From NCBI GenBank assembly GCA_049322295.1, contig JBMORO010000047.1, positions 1 through 7,973 on the forward strand: a stretch of 7,973 nucleotides of DNA. The letters are read 5' to 3'. The position numbers and the translations under genes were made by a program. Below, one piece after another: positions 1 to 6,358 of the stretch. This stretch comes from JBMORO01 sp049322295 (GTDB taxonomy: Bacteria > Patescibacteriota > Minisyncoccia > RBG-13-40-8-A). The notes beneath the pieces were generated by a model. The model saw only the letters and a list, made by a program, of their open reading frames with translations. It was not told the DNA's origin and searched no databases. Positions within the stretch are counted from its first letter, which is position 1. The number at the start of each line of letters is the position of its first letter.

Positions 1-50
1 TCCCGCTGTATAAATTCACGCTCCTTGATTGATAAATGTTTGTATTGCAT
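1..50 (-). CDS. IS30-family transposase, N-terminal 16 codons only (partial)
   Basis: Reading leftwards from the ATG at 50-48 gives MQYKHLSIKEREFIQR with no stop before the window edge. The pattern Y-x-H-L-(S/T)-I-x-E-R-E is characteristic of the first helix of the N-terminal helix-turn-helix (HTH_38) domain of IS30-family transposases, the domain that binds the element's ends. A possible ribosome-binding sequence, GAGGTG (52-57), lies just before the start. The catalytic DDE core would be outside the window, so it is not known whether the gene is intact. The family call is based on a short peptide and on recall of the family, but the pattern is distinctive. The gene runs in the same direction as the operon it follows. 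Confidence 0.62.
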   Translation of the reverse strand, partial: MQYKHLSIKEREFIQR

Positions 51-68
51 ACACCTCTATTTTACCAG

Positions 69-81
69 AAGTGTTGCACTT
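69..81. repeat. 13-bp inverted repeat at the presumed insertion-sequence tip
   Basis: Plus strand AAGTG-TTG-CACTT: perfect 5-bp arms around a 3-bp centre, located between the carboxypeptidase stop codon and the transposase start. Such a small palindrome could be part of the terminal repeat bound by the transposase. That role is inferred from position only. Confidence 0.45.
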
Positions 82-83
82 AC

Positions 84-1115
84 TTATTGAACTAAATAAA
101 CGCCCACTGCCTGGTCTTGAAAAATTAAAGAAGGATTATCGGACAGAGCATTAAGAATTGTTTTTGCCCCAACTGGCAAGGCGAGAAAAAGATTCTCGCT
201 ATAAATATTCTTCTTCCGGCCGATTCTTAAAAGCTTAAAAGCTTTTCGCTGTTCTTCTAAGTGGCCAAAATTCGGAAACTCTGCTACTGGAATATTTTTG
301 TCTTTCAATAAAGATATAAAAAGATCGTGCCAGCTGGTCTTCTTACCCCATTTTGGATATTCAATTTCGCTATCTCCAACAAATCTTCCCAAAACAATTC
401 CTTTAACTTTATTAAAACAGCGATGAAGAATAATTTCTTCAAACATTCTCCTGACATCGCTTTTATCTTCCCATACTTCTTCTAAACCTAAAATTATCGG
501 GCCATCAAAATTCTCTAAAGGATCAAATTTACTTCCAAAAAGATGAGTTAGGGTTTCCAGATTAGTGGGCAAAAAATAACCTTCGGCTTTGCCGGGAATC
601 AATATCTTGGTAAAAAATTTAGGACCATAATTTAGCTCCATTTCCCCAAAAAGAGCTTTTCTTAAAGATTCTTGAGTTTCTTTGTTGTGGGAAGCCAAAC
701 CACCAAGATTTGAGGCATGAATTCCAGTTATTCCCAACGAAAAATTAGCATTTAAAAATATAGAAAAATCAGAATAACCAAAAAGAAGGGTTGGTTGAGT
801 CTTAAAAGCTTCGATTACTTTGGGACTGAGAGTTAAAAGAACTGAAGTAGCAGCATAGCCGCCTTCAGCGCAGGTAATGGCTTTTATTTCCGGATCATTG
901 ACCATACTTTCAAAGTCCTCTCTTCTTTCTTGGGGCGTGCCAGCGCTATAATCCTCGACTTTTTTAAAAATATGTTTGCCTAATTTAACTTTAAAACCCC
1001 ACTTTTTAAGTATTTTAACGCCACTATCCACTCCCTTGGCTTCAACAACACCAGAAGGAGCGATTACCCCAACTGTGTCCCCAATTTTCAGTTTTTGAGG
1101 TTTTAAAATTTCCAT
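84..1115 (-). CDS. LD-carboxypeptidase, peptidase family S66 (LdcA/MccF type)
   Basis: Probable cytoplasmic serine carboxypeptidase. Family members remove the terminal D-alanine from muramyl tetrapeptides during peptidoglycan recycling (LdcA), or cleave microcin C-like aminoacyl conjugates (MccF). The protein has 343 residues, the usual length, and no signal peptide. The N-terminal domain opens with LKIGDTVGVIAPSG (9-22) and contains the FGYSD motif with presumed nucleophile Ser115. The C-terminal domain has GLEEVWED (210-217, presumed catalytic Glu212) and FGH (283-285, presumed His285), completing the family's Ser-Glu-His triad. The start is fixed by a TAATG overlap of one base with the rplK stop, which implies translational coupling. 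An insertion-sequence end begins right after the stop, so the last few residues (GVYLVQ) could have been altered by the insertion. Which substrate it uses cannot be told from the sequence. Recycling is the default expectation. Confidence 0.88.
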   Translation of the reverse strand: MEILKPQKLKIGDTVGVIAPSGVVEAKGVDSGVKILKKWGFKVKLGKHIFKKVEDYSAGTPQERREDFESMVNDPEIKAITCAEGGYAATSVLLTLSPKVIEAFKTQPTLLFGYSDFSIFLNANFSLGITGIHASNLGGLASHNKETQESLRKALFGEMELNYGPKFFTKILIPGKAEGYFLPTNLETLTHLFGSKFDPLENFDGPIILGLEEVWEDKSDVRRMFEEIILHRCFNKVKGIVLGRFVGDSEIEYPKWGKKTSWHDLFISLLKDKNIPVAEFPNFGHLEEQRKAFKLLRIGRKKNIYSENLFLALPVGAKTILNALSDNPSLIFQDQAVGVYLVQ

Positions 1116-1540
1116 TATTTTTCTACTTCAATTCCCATATTTCTTGCTGTCCCTTCGATAATTTTCATTGCCGCTTCAATATCATTAGCATTTAAATCTG
1201 CCATCTTTTTCTCAGCAATTTCTCGAATTTGCTGCCTGGTCACTTTCCCGACTTTATCCTTTTGAGGAACACCCGAACCTTTCTCAATTCCGGCTGCTTT
1301 TTTTAATAATTCAGCAGCGGGCGGGGTTTTTAATTTAAAATCAAAAGTTCGGTCAGTATAAATCGTAATCTCAACTGGGATAATATCCCCGATTTTATCC
1401 TTAGTAGCTTCATTAAATTTAGAACAAAAATCTTGGAGATTTAATCCATGCTGACCCAAAGCCGGACCTATTGGTGGAGCTGGATTAGCCTGCCCAGCTG
1501 GAATTTGTAGTTTTACCATTGTTTTAATTTCTTTTGCCAT
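1115..1540 (-). CDS. rplK: 50S ribosomal protein L11
   Basis: Ribosomal protein L11 binds the GTPase-associated region of 23S rRNA, where it contacts elongation factors and takes part in the stringent response. The protein is 141 residues, exactly the usual bacterial size. The N-terminal domain has KLQIPAGQANPAPPIGPALG (10-29), including the proline-rich hinge, and the RNA-binding C-terminal domain has FKLKTPPAAELLKKAAG (68-84), GKVTRQQIREIAEKK (98-112) and a closing EGTARNMGIEVEK (129-141). The ATG follows the nusG TAG stop by one base, and the stop overlaps the next gene's ATG by one base. In most bacteria rplA follows directly. Here it is replaced by the S66 peptidase gene, and no L1 gene is in the window. 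Confidence 0.98.
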   Translation of the reverse strand: MAKEIKTMVKLQIPAGQANPAPPIGPALGQHGLNLQDFCSKFNEATKDKIGDIIPVEITIYTDRTFDFKLKTPPAAELLKKAAGIEKGSGVPQKDKVGKVTRQQIREIAEKKMADLNANDIEAAMKIIEGTARNMGIEVEK

Positions 1541-1541
1541 A

Positions 1542-2087
1542 CTATATCTTTTTTACTTGTAGAAAATCTAGTTCGACGGGAGTTTCTCGACCAAACATAT
1601 TTACCAAAACCTTAATTTTGCCTTTAGCTTGATCAACTTCACTAATTTTTCCATCAAAATCCTTAAATGGTCCATCAGTAATTTTTACTGCATCACCAAC
1701 CTCTACTTCAATTTTATAACTTGGTTCCTCCGCAGCTGTTCTCTTTAATAATTTTTTCATTTCATCATCAGAAATAGGAATTGGGGTAATCCCAGCTCCA
1801 ATAAAACCAGTCACTCGAGGAGTATTTCTAACCAGATACCATGAATTATCATCAACAATCATCTCTACAAAAACATAATTAGGATAGATTTTTTCCTCGA
1901 CTACATATCTTTTACCGCTTTTTATTTTTATTTTCTTTTCTTTGGGTACTATAACATTAAAAATTTTATCCTTCATATCCAAAGACTCAACTCTCTGTTT
2001 TAAGTTTTGGGCTACGGTATCCTCTGAGGCTGGATAAGTATGAATTGCGTACCAATGTTTTTCTCCGCTTACTTGTTGTTTTGGCAT
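1542..2087 (-). CDS. nusG: Transcription termination/antitermination protein NusG
   Basis: NusG binds the RNA polymerase clamp through its NGN domain, and its KOW domain contacts Rho or ribosomal protein S10, so it modulates pausing, termination and coupling to translation. The 181-residue protein has the usual two-domain form. The NGN domain runs from about 11 to 118, with HWYAIHTY (11-18), KIYPNYVFVEM (66-76) and RNTPRVTGFIG (87-97). The KOW domain runs from about 127 to 181, with VGDAVKITDGPFKDFDGKI (130-148) and a typical ending. The hydrophilic N-terminal tail is normal for the family. An AAGG (2091-2094) only three bases before the ATG is the nearest candidate ribosome-binding site, and no alternative start fits better. 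The gene lies between secE and rplK, the conserved bacterial order. Confidence 0.97.
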   Translation of the reverse strand: MPKQQVSGEKHWYAIHTYPASEDTVAQNLKQRVESLDMKDKIFNVIVPKEKKIKIKSGKRYVVEEKIYPNYVFVEMIVDDNSWYLVRNTPRVTGFIGAGITPIPISDDEMKKLLKRTAAEEPSYKIEVEVGDAVKITDGPFKDFDGKISEVDQAKGKIKVLVNMFGRETPVELDFLQVKKI

Positions 2088-2103
2088 ATTCCTTAATTAA
2101 AAT

Positions 2104-2295
2104 TTATAATAGAAATTTTGATATTAAAAAAGTAAAAAGAAAATCTAATCCCCCAAGAAATATAGCCACAGCAAAGCTCAACCCGATTACAATCAGGGTA
2201 TATTTAACAATTTCTCTCCTGGTTAACCAGTTTACTTTCTTCATCTCAACTTTTGTTTCCTTTAAAAAATTTATAATACGGTTTAAAAGTTTCAT
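2104..2295 (-). CDS. secE: Preprotein translocase subunit SecE
   Basis: SecE is the essential small subunit that clamps the two halves of the SecY channel in the inner membrane. The protein is 63 residues, the minimal single-helix form. It has an amphipathic N-terminal helix with the conserved KVEMKKVNWLTRREIVKYT (15-33), then one transmembrane segment at about 34-58. In the signature the usual proline of NWPTR is replaced by leucine (NWLTR), a modest oddity. The ATG lies one base after the gyrB stop (TAA C ATG), indicating coupled translation, and nusG follows after 16 bases. Identity is supported both by the motif and by the secE-nusG-rplK order. Confidence 0.95.
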   Translation of the reverse strand: MKLLNRIINFLKETKVEMKKVNWLTRREIVKYTLIVIGLSFAVAIFLGGLDFLFTFLISKFLL

Positions 2296-2296
2296 G

Positions 2297-4312
2297 TTAT
2301 ATATCCAAATTCTTCACACTTTTGGCGTGGGTCTGAATGAACTTTTTGCGCGGCAAAACATCGCTGCCCATCAAGATATCAAAAATTCTATCCGCTTCCT
2401 CGGCATCCTCGATATTCACTCTTTTCATTGTCCGTTTATTTGGGTCCATGGTCGTTTCCCAAAGCAAACTTGGATTCATTTCCCCTAAACCCTTATATCT
2501 CTGAATATTTACTGCTGCCTCCGTAGCCTTGGCGAAGGAGGGACCCTTTAATATTTTTTCTTTTTCCTCCTCAGTATAAACATAAACTATTTCTTTGCCT
2601 TTCTGAATTTTATAAAGCGGTGGCTGGGCAATATACAAATAACCATTTTCAATTATCTGAGGAAAATACCTATAAAATAATGTCAAAAGCAGAGTTCTAA
2701 TATGAGCGCCGTCAACATCAGCATCAGTCATAATAATTATATTATGATATCTGAGCCTAGAAACATCAAAATCCTCAGCAATAGCAGTTCCCAAAGCAAT
2801 CACTAAAGCTCTTATCTCCTTAGAGGCTAAAATTTTATCCAATCTAGCCCTTTCAACATTTAAAATCTTACCCCTTAAAGGAAGAATAGCTTGAAAATGC
2901 CTGTCCCTTCCTTGTTTAGCGCTACCACCAGCACTATCACCCTCAACAATATAAAGTTCTGACTGCTCAGGATCACGAGTAGCGCAATCAGCTAACTTGC
3001 CTGGTAGGGTCATTCCTTCTAATATTCCTTTTCTAATCACTGTATCCCGAGCTGCTTTAGCAGCGCTTCGAGCTTTCTGGGCTAAAATTGATTTACCCAA
3101 AATCAGCCGGGCATCATTAGGATTCTTTTCCAAAAACTCCTCAAAAGTATCCAAAACCACTGCTTCTACGGTTGTTCTAGCTTCGGGATTTCCTAATTTT
3201 GCTTTTGTCTGACCCTCAAATTGAGGTTCTTTTAATTTAACACTAACTACTGCGGTTAGACCTTCTCGGACATCATCCCCGCTAAGATTTTGGTCAGCTT
3301 CTTTTAATAAACCGTTCTTTCTGGCATAATCATTTAAAACTCTAGTTAGGGCTGACCTAAAACCGGTTAAATGCATTCCGCCCTCACCAGTGTGAATATT
3401 ATTAGCAAAACTTATTTCCAAATTTTCTATATCTTCACTATATTGAAGGGCTATCTCGACTAAGATATTGTCCTTTTCTCTCTCGGCGTAGAAAATATTA
3501 GGATGAATAACCTTTTTATTTTTATTTAGATGCCTAATATAAGAAACTATTCCGCCCTCAAAATAAAAAGTATGAGTGCGAAGCTGGTCGATAATAGTAA
3601 TCTTTACTTTCTTGGTAAGATAGGCCTGCTGACGGAGATGATCTAAGATTCTATTCCAGTTAAATTTTATCTCCGGGAATATCTCTGGATCTGGTTCAAA
3701 AATCACATTAGTGCCCGAACCACGACATTTGCCCTCTTTCTTAACTTTGGTTGTGGCCTTGCCTCGAGAATATTCCTGAGTATAAACATTACCATTTCGA
3801 CAAACCTCAACCCTCATCCATTTAGATAAAGCACAAACCACCGAAACGCCAACGCCGTGTAAACCACCAGCAATTTTATATGACTCACCGCCAAACTTTC
3901 CACCAGCATGAAGAGTAGTCATAACTGTCTCCAGGGCTGATTTTTTTGTTTGGGGATGTTTCTCAATAGGAATGCCTCTTCCATTATCAGCCACGGCTAC
4001 TCGATTATTGGGAAGTAAGGTTACCCCAATATGGGTACAATAACCAGACATGGCCTCATCTAAACTATTATCAAATACCTCCCAAACTAAGTGATGAAGA
4101 CCCTCTGGTCCGGTTGAACCAATGTACATTCCCGGCCTTTTTCTAACTGGCTCCAAGCCTTCCAAAACATAGATGTCTTTAGCCTCATAACTCGGTTCTT
4201 TTGGGGGTTTTTCCGATATTTCTCGACGCAAAACTACAGGCCTCTTCTGCGTCTTTGCTCTCTTTTGAGATTTTGCGGTTACTCTTTTTTTATTCTTAGA
4301 TTTCTTGGGCAT
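2297..4312 (-). CDS. gyrB: DNA gyrase subunit B
   Basis: ATPase subunit of type IIA topoisomerase; with GyrA (not in the window) it introduces negative supercoils. With ATG start it has 671 residues, the compact form without the proteobacterial insert. The GHKL ATPase domain has RKRPGMYIGST (57-67), EVFDNSLDEA (presumed catalytic Glu78, Mg-binding Asn82), DNGRGIP (109-115) and GGLHGVGVSVV (149-159). The transducer domain has the QTK loop (Lys370). The TOPRIM domain has EGDSAGGSA (457-465, Glu457), TDADVDG (Asp530, Asp532, Asp534) and QRYKGLGEM (604-612); the end is KNLDI. A GTG 21 bases upstream (4333) would add seven residues but lacks a spaced ribosome-binding site and overlaps pheT, so I chose the ATG two bases after the pheT stop. 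Two oddities stand out: a strongly basic N-terminal tail of about 30 residues, and a repeat-derived PSFAKATE insert at 591-598. ParE is a less likely identity. Confidence 0.95.
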   Translation of the reverse strand: MPKKSKNKKRVTAKSQKRAKTQKRPVVLRREISEKPPKEPSYEAKDIYVLEGLEPVRKRPGMYIGSTGPEGLHHLVWEVFDNSLDEAMSGYCTHIGVTLLPNNRVAVADNGRGIPIEKHPQTKKSALETVMTTLHAGGKFGGESYKIAGGLHGVGVSVVCALSKWMRVEVCRNGNVYTQEYSRGKATTKVKKEGKCRGSGTNVIFEPDPEIFPEIKFNWNRILDHLRQQAYLTKKVKITIIDQLRTHTFYFEGGIVSYIRHLNKNKKVIHPNIFYAEREKDNILVEIALQYSEDIENLEISFANNIHTGEGGMHLTGFRSALTRVLNDYARKNGLLKEADQNLSGDDVREGLTAVVSVKLKEPQFEGQTKAKLGNPEARTTVEAVVLDTFEEFLEKNPNDARLILGKSILAQKARSAAKAARDTVIRKGILEGMTLPGKLADCATRDPEQSELYIVEGDSAGGSAKQGRDRHFQAILPLRGKILNVERARLDKILASKEIRALVIALGTAIAEDFDVSRLRYHNIIIMTDADVDGAHIRTLLLTLFYRYFPQIIENGYLYIAQPPLYKIQKGKEIVYVYTEEEKEKILKGPSFAKATEAAVNIQRYKGLGEMNPSLLWETTMDPNKRTMKRVNIEDAEEADRIFDILMGSDVLPRKKFIQTHAKSVKNLDI
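2518..2541. repeat. 24-bp imperfect palindrome inserted in frame in gyrB
   Basis: Arms CCTCCGTAGCC (2518-2528) and GGCGAAGGAGG (2531-2541) around a TT centre pair over 11 positions with two mismatches. The patch is clearly more GC-rich than its surroundings. Read on the minus strand in the gyrB frame it encodes PSFAKATE (GyrB residues 591-598) in the variable linker between the IVYVYTEEE segment and QRYKGLGEM. I recall similar SFAKATE-like peptides scattered through proteins of candidate-phylum bacteria, but cannot check that here. It resembles a small mobile palindromic repeat tolerated as a protein insert, by analogy with Rickettsia palindromic elements. Confidence 0.6.
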
Positions 4313-4314
4313 AA

Positions 4315-6357
4315 TTATCGTCTTACTTTCCACCCTTCATTCTTTTCTAATTCCCTAATAATTTTTCTTTGAATCTTGTCTACTTCTTCATCTTTTAAGG
4401 TTTTTTCATAGGACTGATAAATGATGTGAAAAGCTAAATTCTTTTTCCCGCCCGGAATCTCCTCCCCTTCATACATATCAAATAAATCAACATCCTGAAT
4501 TAATTCTCCGCCTACGCGATGAATTACATTTAAAACATTGACTACTCTATCATTTTGATTAACTAAAATTGCCAAATCGCGTACTGCCGCTGGGTAAGGT
4601 GAGGGCGGCTTATAAATTAATTCTTCCTCGGCTAATTTCAAAAGTTTTTCAAAATTTAGATTAAAGGCAACAACCGAAGCTTTTATATTTAACTTAGCTA
4701 AAATCTTGGGATTAATCTCGCCCATAAAGCCAATTTCTTCGTCTCCAACTTTTATCTCGGCAACAGCCATCTTCTGCCAAAAAGCTTCATCTAGCCACTC
4801 TGGAGTAGCCTGATAATCATCATGCCAAACATCAGCAATTCCTAATTTATTAAGCACGCCCTCAACTACTCCTTTTAATTCATAAAAATTCTCTCCCTTC
4901 ATTTTTTCTGAGCGTTTGGCAATAATGCCAGCTAACATTCTTTGTTCCTCTATTTTATTGGGCTTCTGTCTATAAACTCTACCCAATTCAAAAACTTTTA
5001 TCCCCTGGTCTTGTCCAAGATAGGCCCTGAGGTTATCTTTTATGTTTCTTAAGAGATTAATTAATAAATCTTTACGTAGATATTTTAAGTCTACGCTTAG
5101 GGGATTCTCTAATTCTAAATAGCCCTTCTGACTTAAATCCAATTTTTCTAAATCCCCCTCACCAATAAAGGAATTATTATAAACCTCAGTAAAACCAACT
5201 CCCTCCAAAATTGTCTTTACTTTATTTACAATTGTCAAATTGTCGTCTAATTTAGCTGCTCCCAATAAACCAAAAGGCAATTGGGTGGGAATATTATTAT
5301 AACCAATTAGACGTCCAATCTCCTCAATTAAATCTTCCTCTATCTCAATATCTTGTCTAAAAGTAGGAACAACAACCCTTAGAGAATTATCTATTTCAAA
5401 ACCCAATAATCTTAATTTCTTAATTATTTCTTGCTTAGAAATTTTAAGTCCTAAAACACTTTCAATTTTCTCTAAATTTAATTTTATTTTCTTAGGTAAG
5501 ACTTTCTTGGAGTAAATATCGACTATACCTTTGGCTATTTTTCCTCCAATAAGTTGAGCCACTCTATCAATTGCCTGTTCGGTAAAATTAGGGTCTAAGC
5601 CATATTCAAAACGAATTGAAGATTCTGTTTTTATGCCCGTTTCCTTGGAGGTGGCTCTTACGGTATGGATATCAAAATTGGCTGATTCTAAAACAATTGT
5701 CTTTGTCCCATTGGTAATCTCTGCTTTTTTACCGCCTTTTACTCCGGCCAAAGCCAAGGGGCGTTTATTGTCTGCAATAACTAAAATATTTTCATTTAAA
5801 TCACAAATTTCATTATCTAGGGTAATAATTTTTTCTCCTTTTTTAGCCCTCCTGACAATAATCTGTTTTCCCTCTAATTTATCGTAATCAAAAGCATGAA
5901 GTGGTTGCCCTATTTCAAACATTACATAATTAGCAGCATCAACAACATTATTAATTGGTTTTTGGCCCATGGCTTTTAATCTTTCCTGAATCCAATTCGG
6001 CGACTCCCCTATTTTAATCTCACTAATTACCCGAGCTGTATATCTGGGACAAGCATCTTTATCTTTTACTTCTACTTTAATAAAGTCAGTTGTTTTCAAT
6101 TTTTTGTCCTCAATTAGTTTCGGATTTCGATATTCGAATTTCGAATTTAGGAGCGCACTGCATTCGCGCGCGACTCCTATATGACTTAAGCAATCATGGG
6201 CTCGATTAGGCAAAATATCAATATCCAAAATATAATCATTTCTTGATTTCTCTAGTCTCTTAACCTCGAAGCTGTGCATAGTTAGTAAATCAGCCAGTTT
6301 TTCTGGCTTCGGCAATTTTTTAACATATTCTTTTAGCCAGTTATAGGATATTTTCAT
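4315..6357 (-). CDS. pheT: Phenylalanine--tRNA ligase beta subunit, lacking the OB-fold domain
   Basis: The beta subunit pairs with PheS to form the (alpha-beta)2 synthetase, contributing tRNA binding and the editing site for misacylated Tyr-tRNA(Phe). It has 680 residues against roughly 790 in the common form. The first 40 residues (MKISYNWLKEYV...MHSFEVKRLE) run directly into DIDILPNRAHDCLSHIGVAREC (45-66), so the roughly 110-residue tRNA-binding OB (EMAP-like) domain between them is missing. The B3/B4 editing region follows, with CPRYTARV (103-110), NNVVDAANYVMFEIGQPLHAFD (136-157) and LALAGVKGG (201-209). Next come B5 with LGFEIDN and RQDIEIEEDLIEEIGRLIGYNNIP (334-357), the catalytic-like core, and the anticodon-binding FDX-ACB domain from about 583, with YPAAVRDLAI. 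The start lies one base after the orf123 stop. Residues 71-80 derive from a TTCGAA-type repeat. Confidence 0.96.
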   Translation of the reverse strand: MKISYNWLKEYVKKLPKPEKLADLLTMHSFEVKRLEKSRNDYILDIDILPNRAHDCLSHIGVARECSALLNSKFEYRNPKLIEDKKLKTTDFIKVEVKDKDACPRYTARVISEIKIGESPNWIQERLKAMGQKPINNVVDAANYVMFEIGQPLHAFDYDKLEGKQIIVRRAKKGEKIITLDNEICDLNENILVIADNKRPLALAGVKGGKKAEITNGTKTIVLESANFDIHTVRATSKETGIKTESSIRFEYGLDPNFTEQAIDRVAQLIGGKIAKGIVDIYSKKVLPKKIKLNLEKIESVLGLKISKQEIIKKLRLLGFEIDNSLRVVVPTFRQDIEIEEDLIEEIGRLIGYNNIPTQLPFGLLGAAKLDDNLTIVNKVKTILEGVGFTEVYNNSFIGEGDLEKLDLSQKGYLELENPLSVDLKYLRKDLLINLLRNIKDNLRAYLGQDQGIKVFELGRVYRQKPNKIEEQRMLAGIIAKRSEKMKGENFYELKGVVEGVLNKLGIADVWHDDYQATPEWLDEAFWQKMAVAEIKVGDEEIGFMGEINPKILAKLNIKASVVAFNLNFEKLLKLAEEELIYKPPSPYPAAVRDLAILVNQNDRVVNVLNVIHRVGGELIQDVDLFDMYEGEEIPGGKKNLAFHIIYQSYEKTLKDEEVDKIQRKIIRELEKNEGWKVRR
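6118..6148. repeat. TTCGAA-rich short tandem repeat inside pheT
   Basis: The stretch is made of four degenerate units of about 7-8 bases (TTTCGGA, TTTCGATA, TTCGAAT, TTCGAAT) and contains a perfect palindrome, ATTCGAATTTCGAAT (6132-6146; 7-bp arms, 1-bp centre). It is read in frame as NSKFEYRNPK, PheT residues 71-80, in the linker between the conserved GVARE motif and the editing region. Similar FEIRN-type peptides are, from memory, a recurring repeat product in environmental bacteria. This is not verified here. Confidence 0.55.
6149..6178. other. GC-rich patch with bulged inverted repeat inside pheT
   Basis: In an AT-rich gene this stretch is about 70% G+C over 6150-6176. It carries AGGAG-CGC (6149-6156) facing GCG-A-CTCCT (6170-6178), arms of eight pairs with one bulged base. 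It encodes PheT residues 61-70, GVARECSALL, whose first half is the conserved GVARE motif, but with codons (GTC GCG CGC TGC GCG) unlike those of the rest of the gene. It directly adjoins the TTCGAA repeat, so the two may be one element. The alternative is chance codon choice. Confidence 0.4.
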
Positions 6358-6358
6358 A

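Larger units (their letters stand above)
1..83 (-). mobile_element. End of an IS30-type insertion sequence, cut by the left edge
   Basis: Directly after the stop codon of the carboxypeptidase gene the minus strand changes into a short leader followed by a start codon whose 16-residue product begins like IS30-family transposases. The leader contains the small inverted repeat AAGTG-CAA-CACTT (69-81), as might be expected near an element tip. The exact outer boundary cannot be fixed because the other end and the target duplication lie outside the window. The element could start a few bases inside the preceding gene. Identification rests on the transposase N-terminus and the context, not on a match to a known terminal repeat. 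Confidence 0.6.

Noticed and set aside
59..64. TAAAAT as a -10 box for the transposase
   Set aside because: It lies too close to the start codon to leave room for the ribosome-binding sequence, and I see no convincing -35 at 17 bases upstream.
84..1115. Microcin C self-immunity protein MccF
   Set aside because: The fold and triad are shared with LdcA, there are no microcin biosynthesis genes nearby, and the genomic setting is housekeeping. It cannot be excluded, but there is no positive evidence.
2045..2488. Plus-strand open frame of 147 codons across nusG, secE and gyrB
   Set aside because: It lies opposite three well-supported genes, has no recognisable domain and follows from low stop density opposite AT-rich coding sequence. 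The same applies to shorter plus-strand frames at 2997-3212, 5633-5887 and 7523-7750.
4313..4333. GTG at 4333 as the gyrB start
   Set aside because: It would overlap pheT by 19 bases, its only AAGG is immediately adjacent with no spacer, and the ATG at 4312 fits the coupled-junction style of the operon.
5075..5095. Inverted repeat CGTAGA/TCTACG in pheT
   Set aside because: Six-base arms with a nine-base loop in coding sequence of normal composition are expected by chance in a window of this size.
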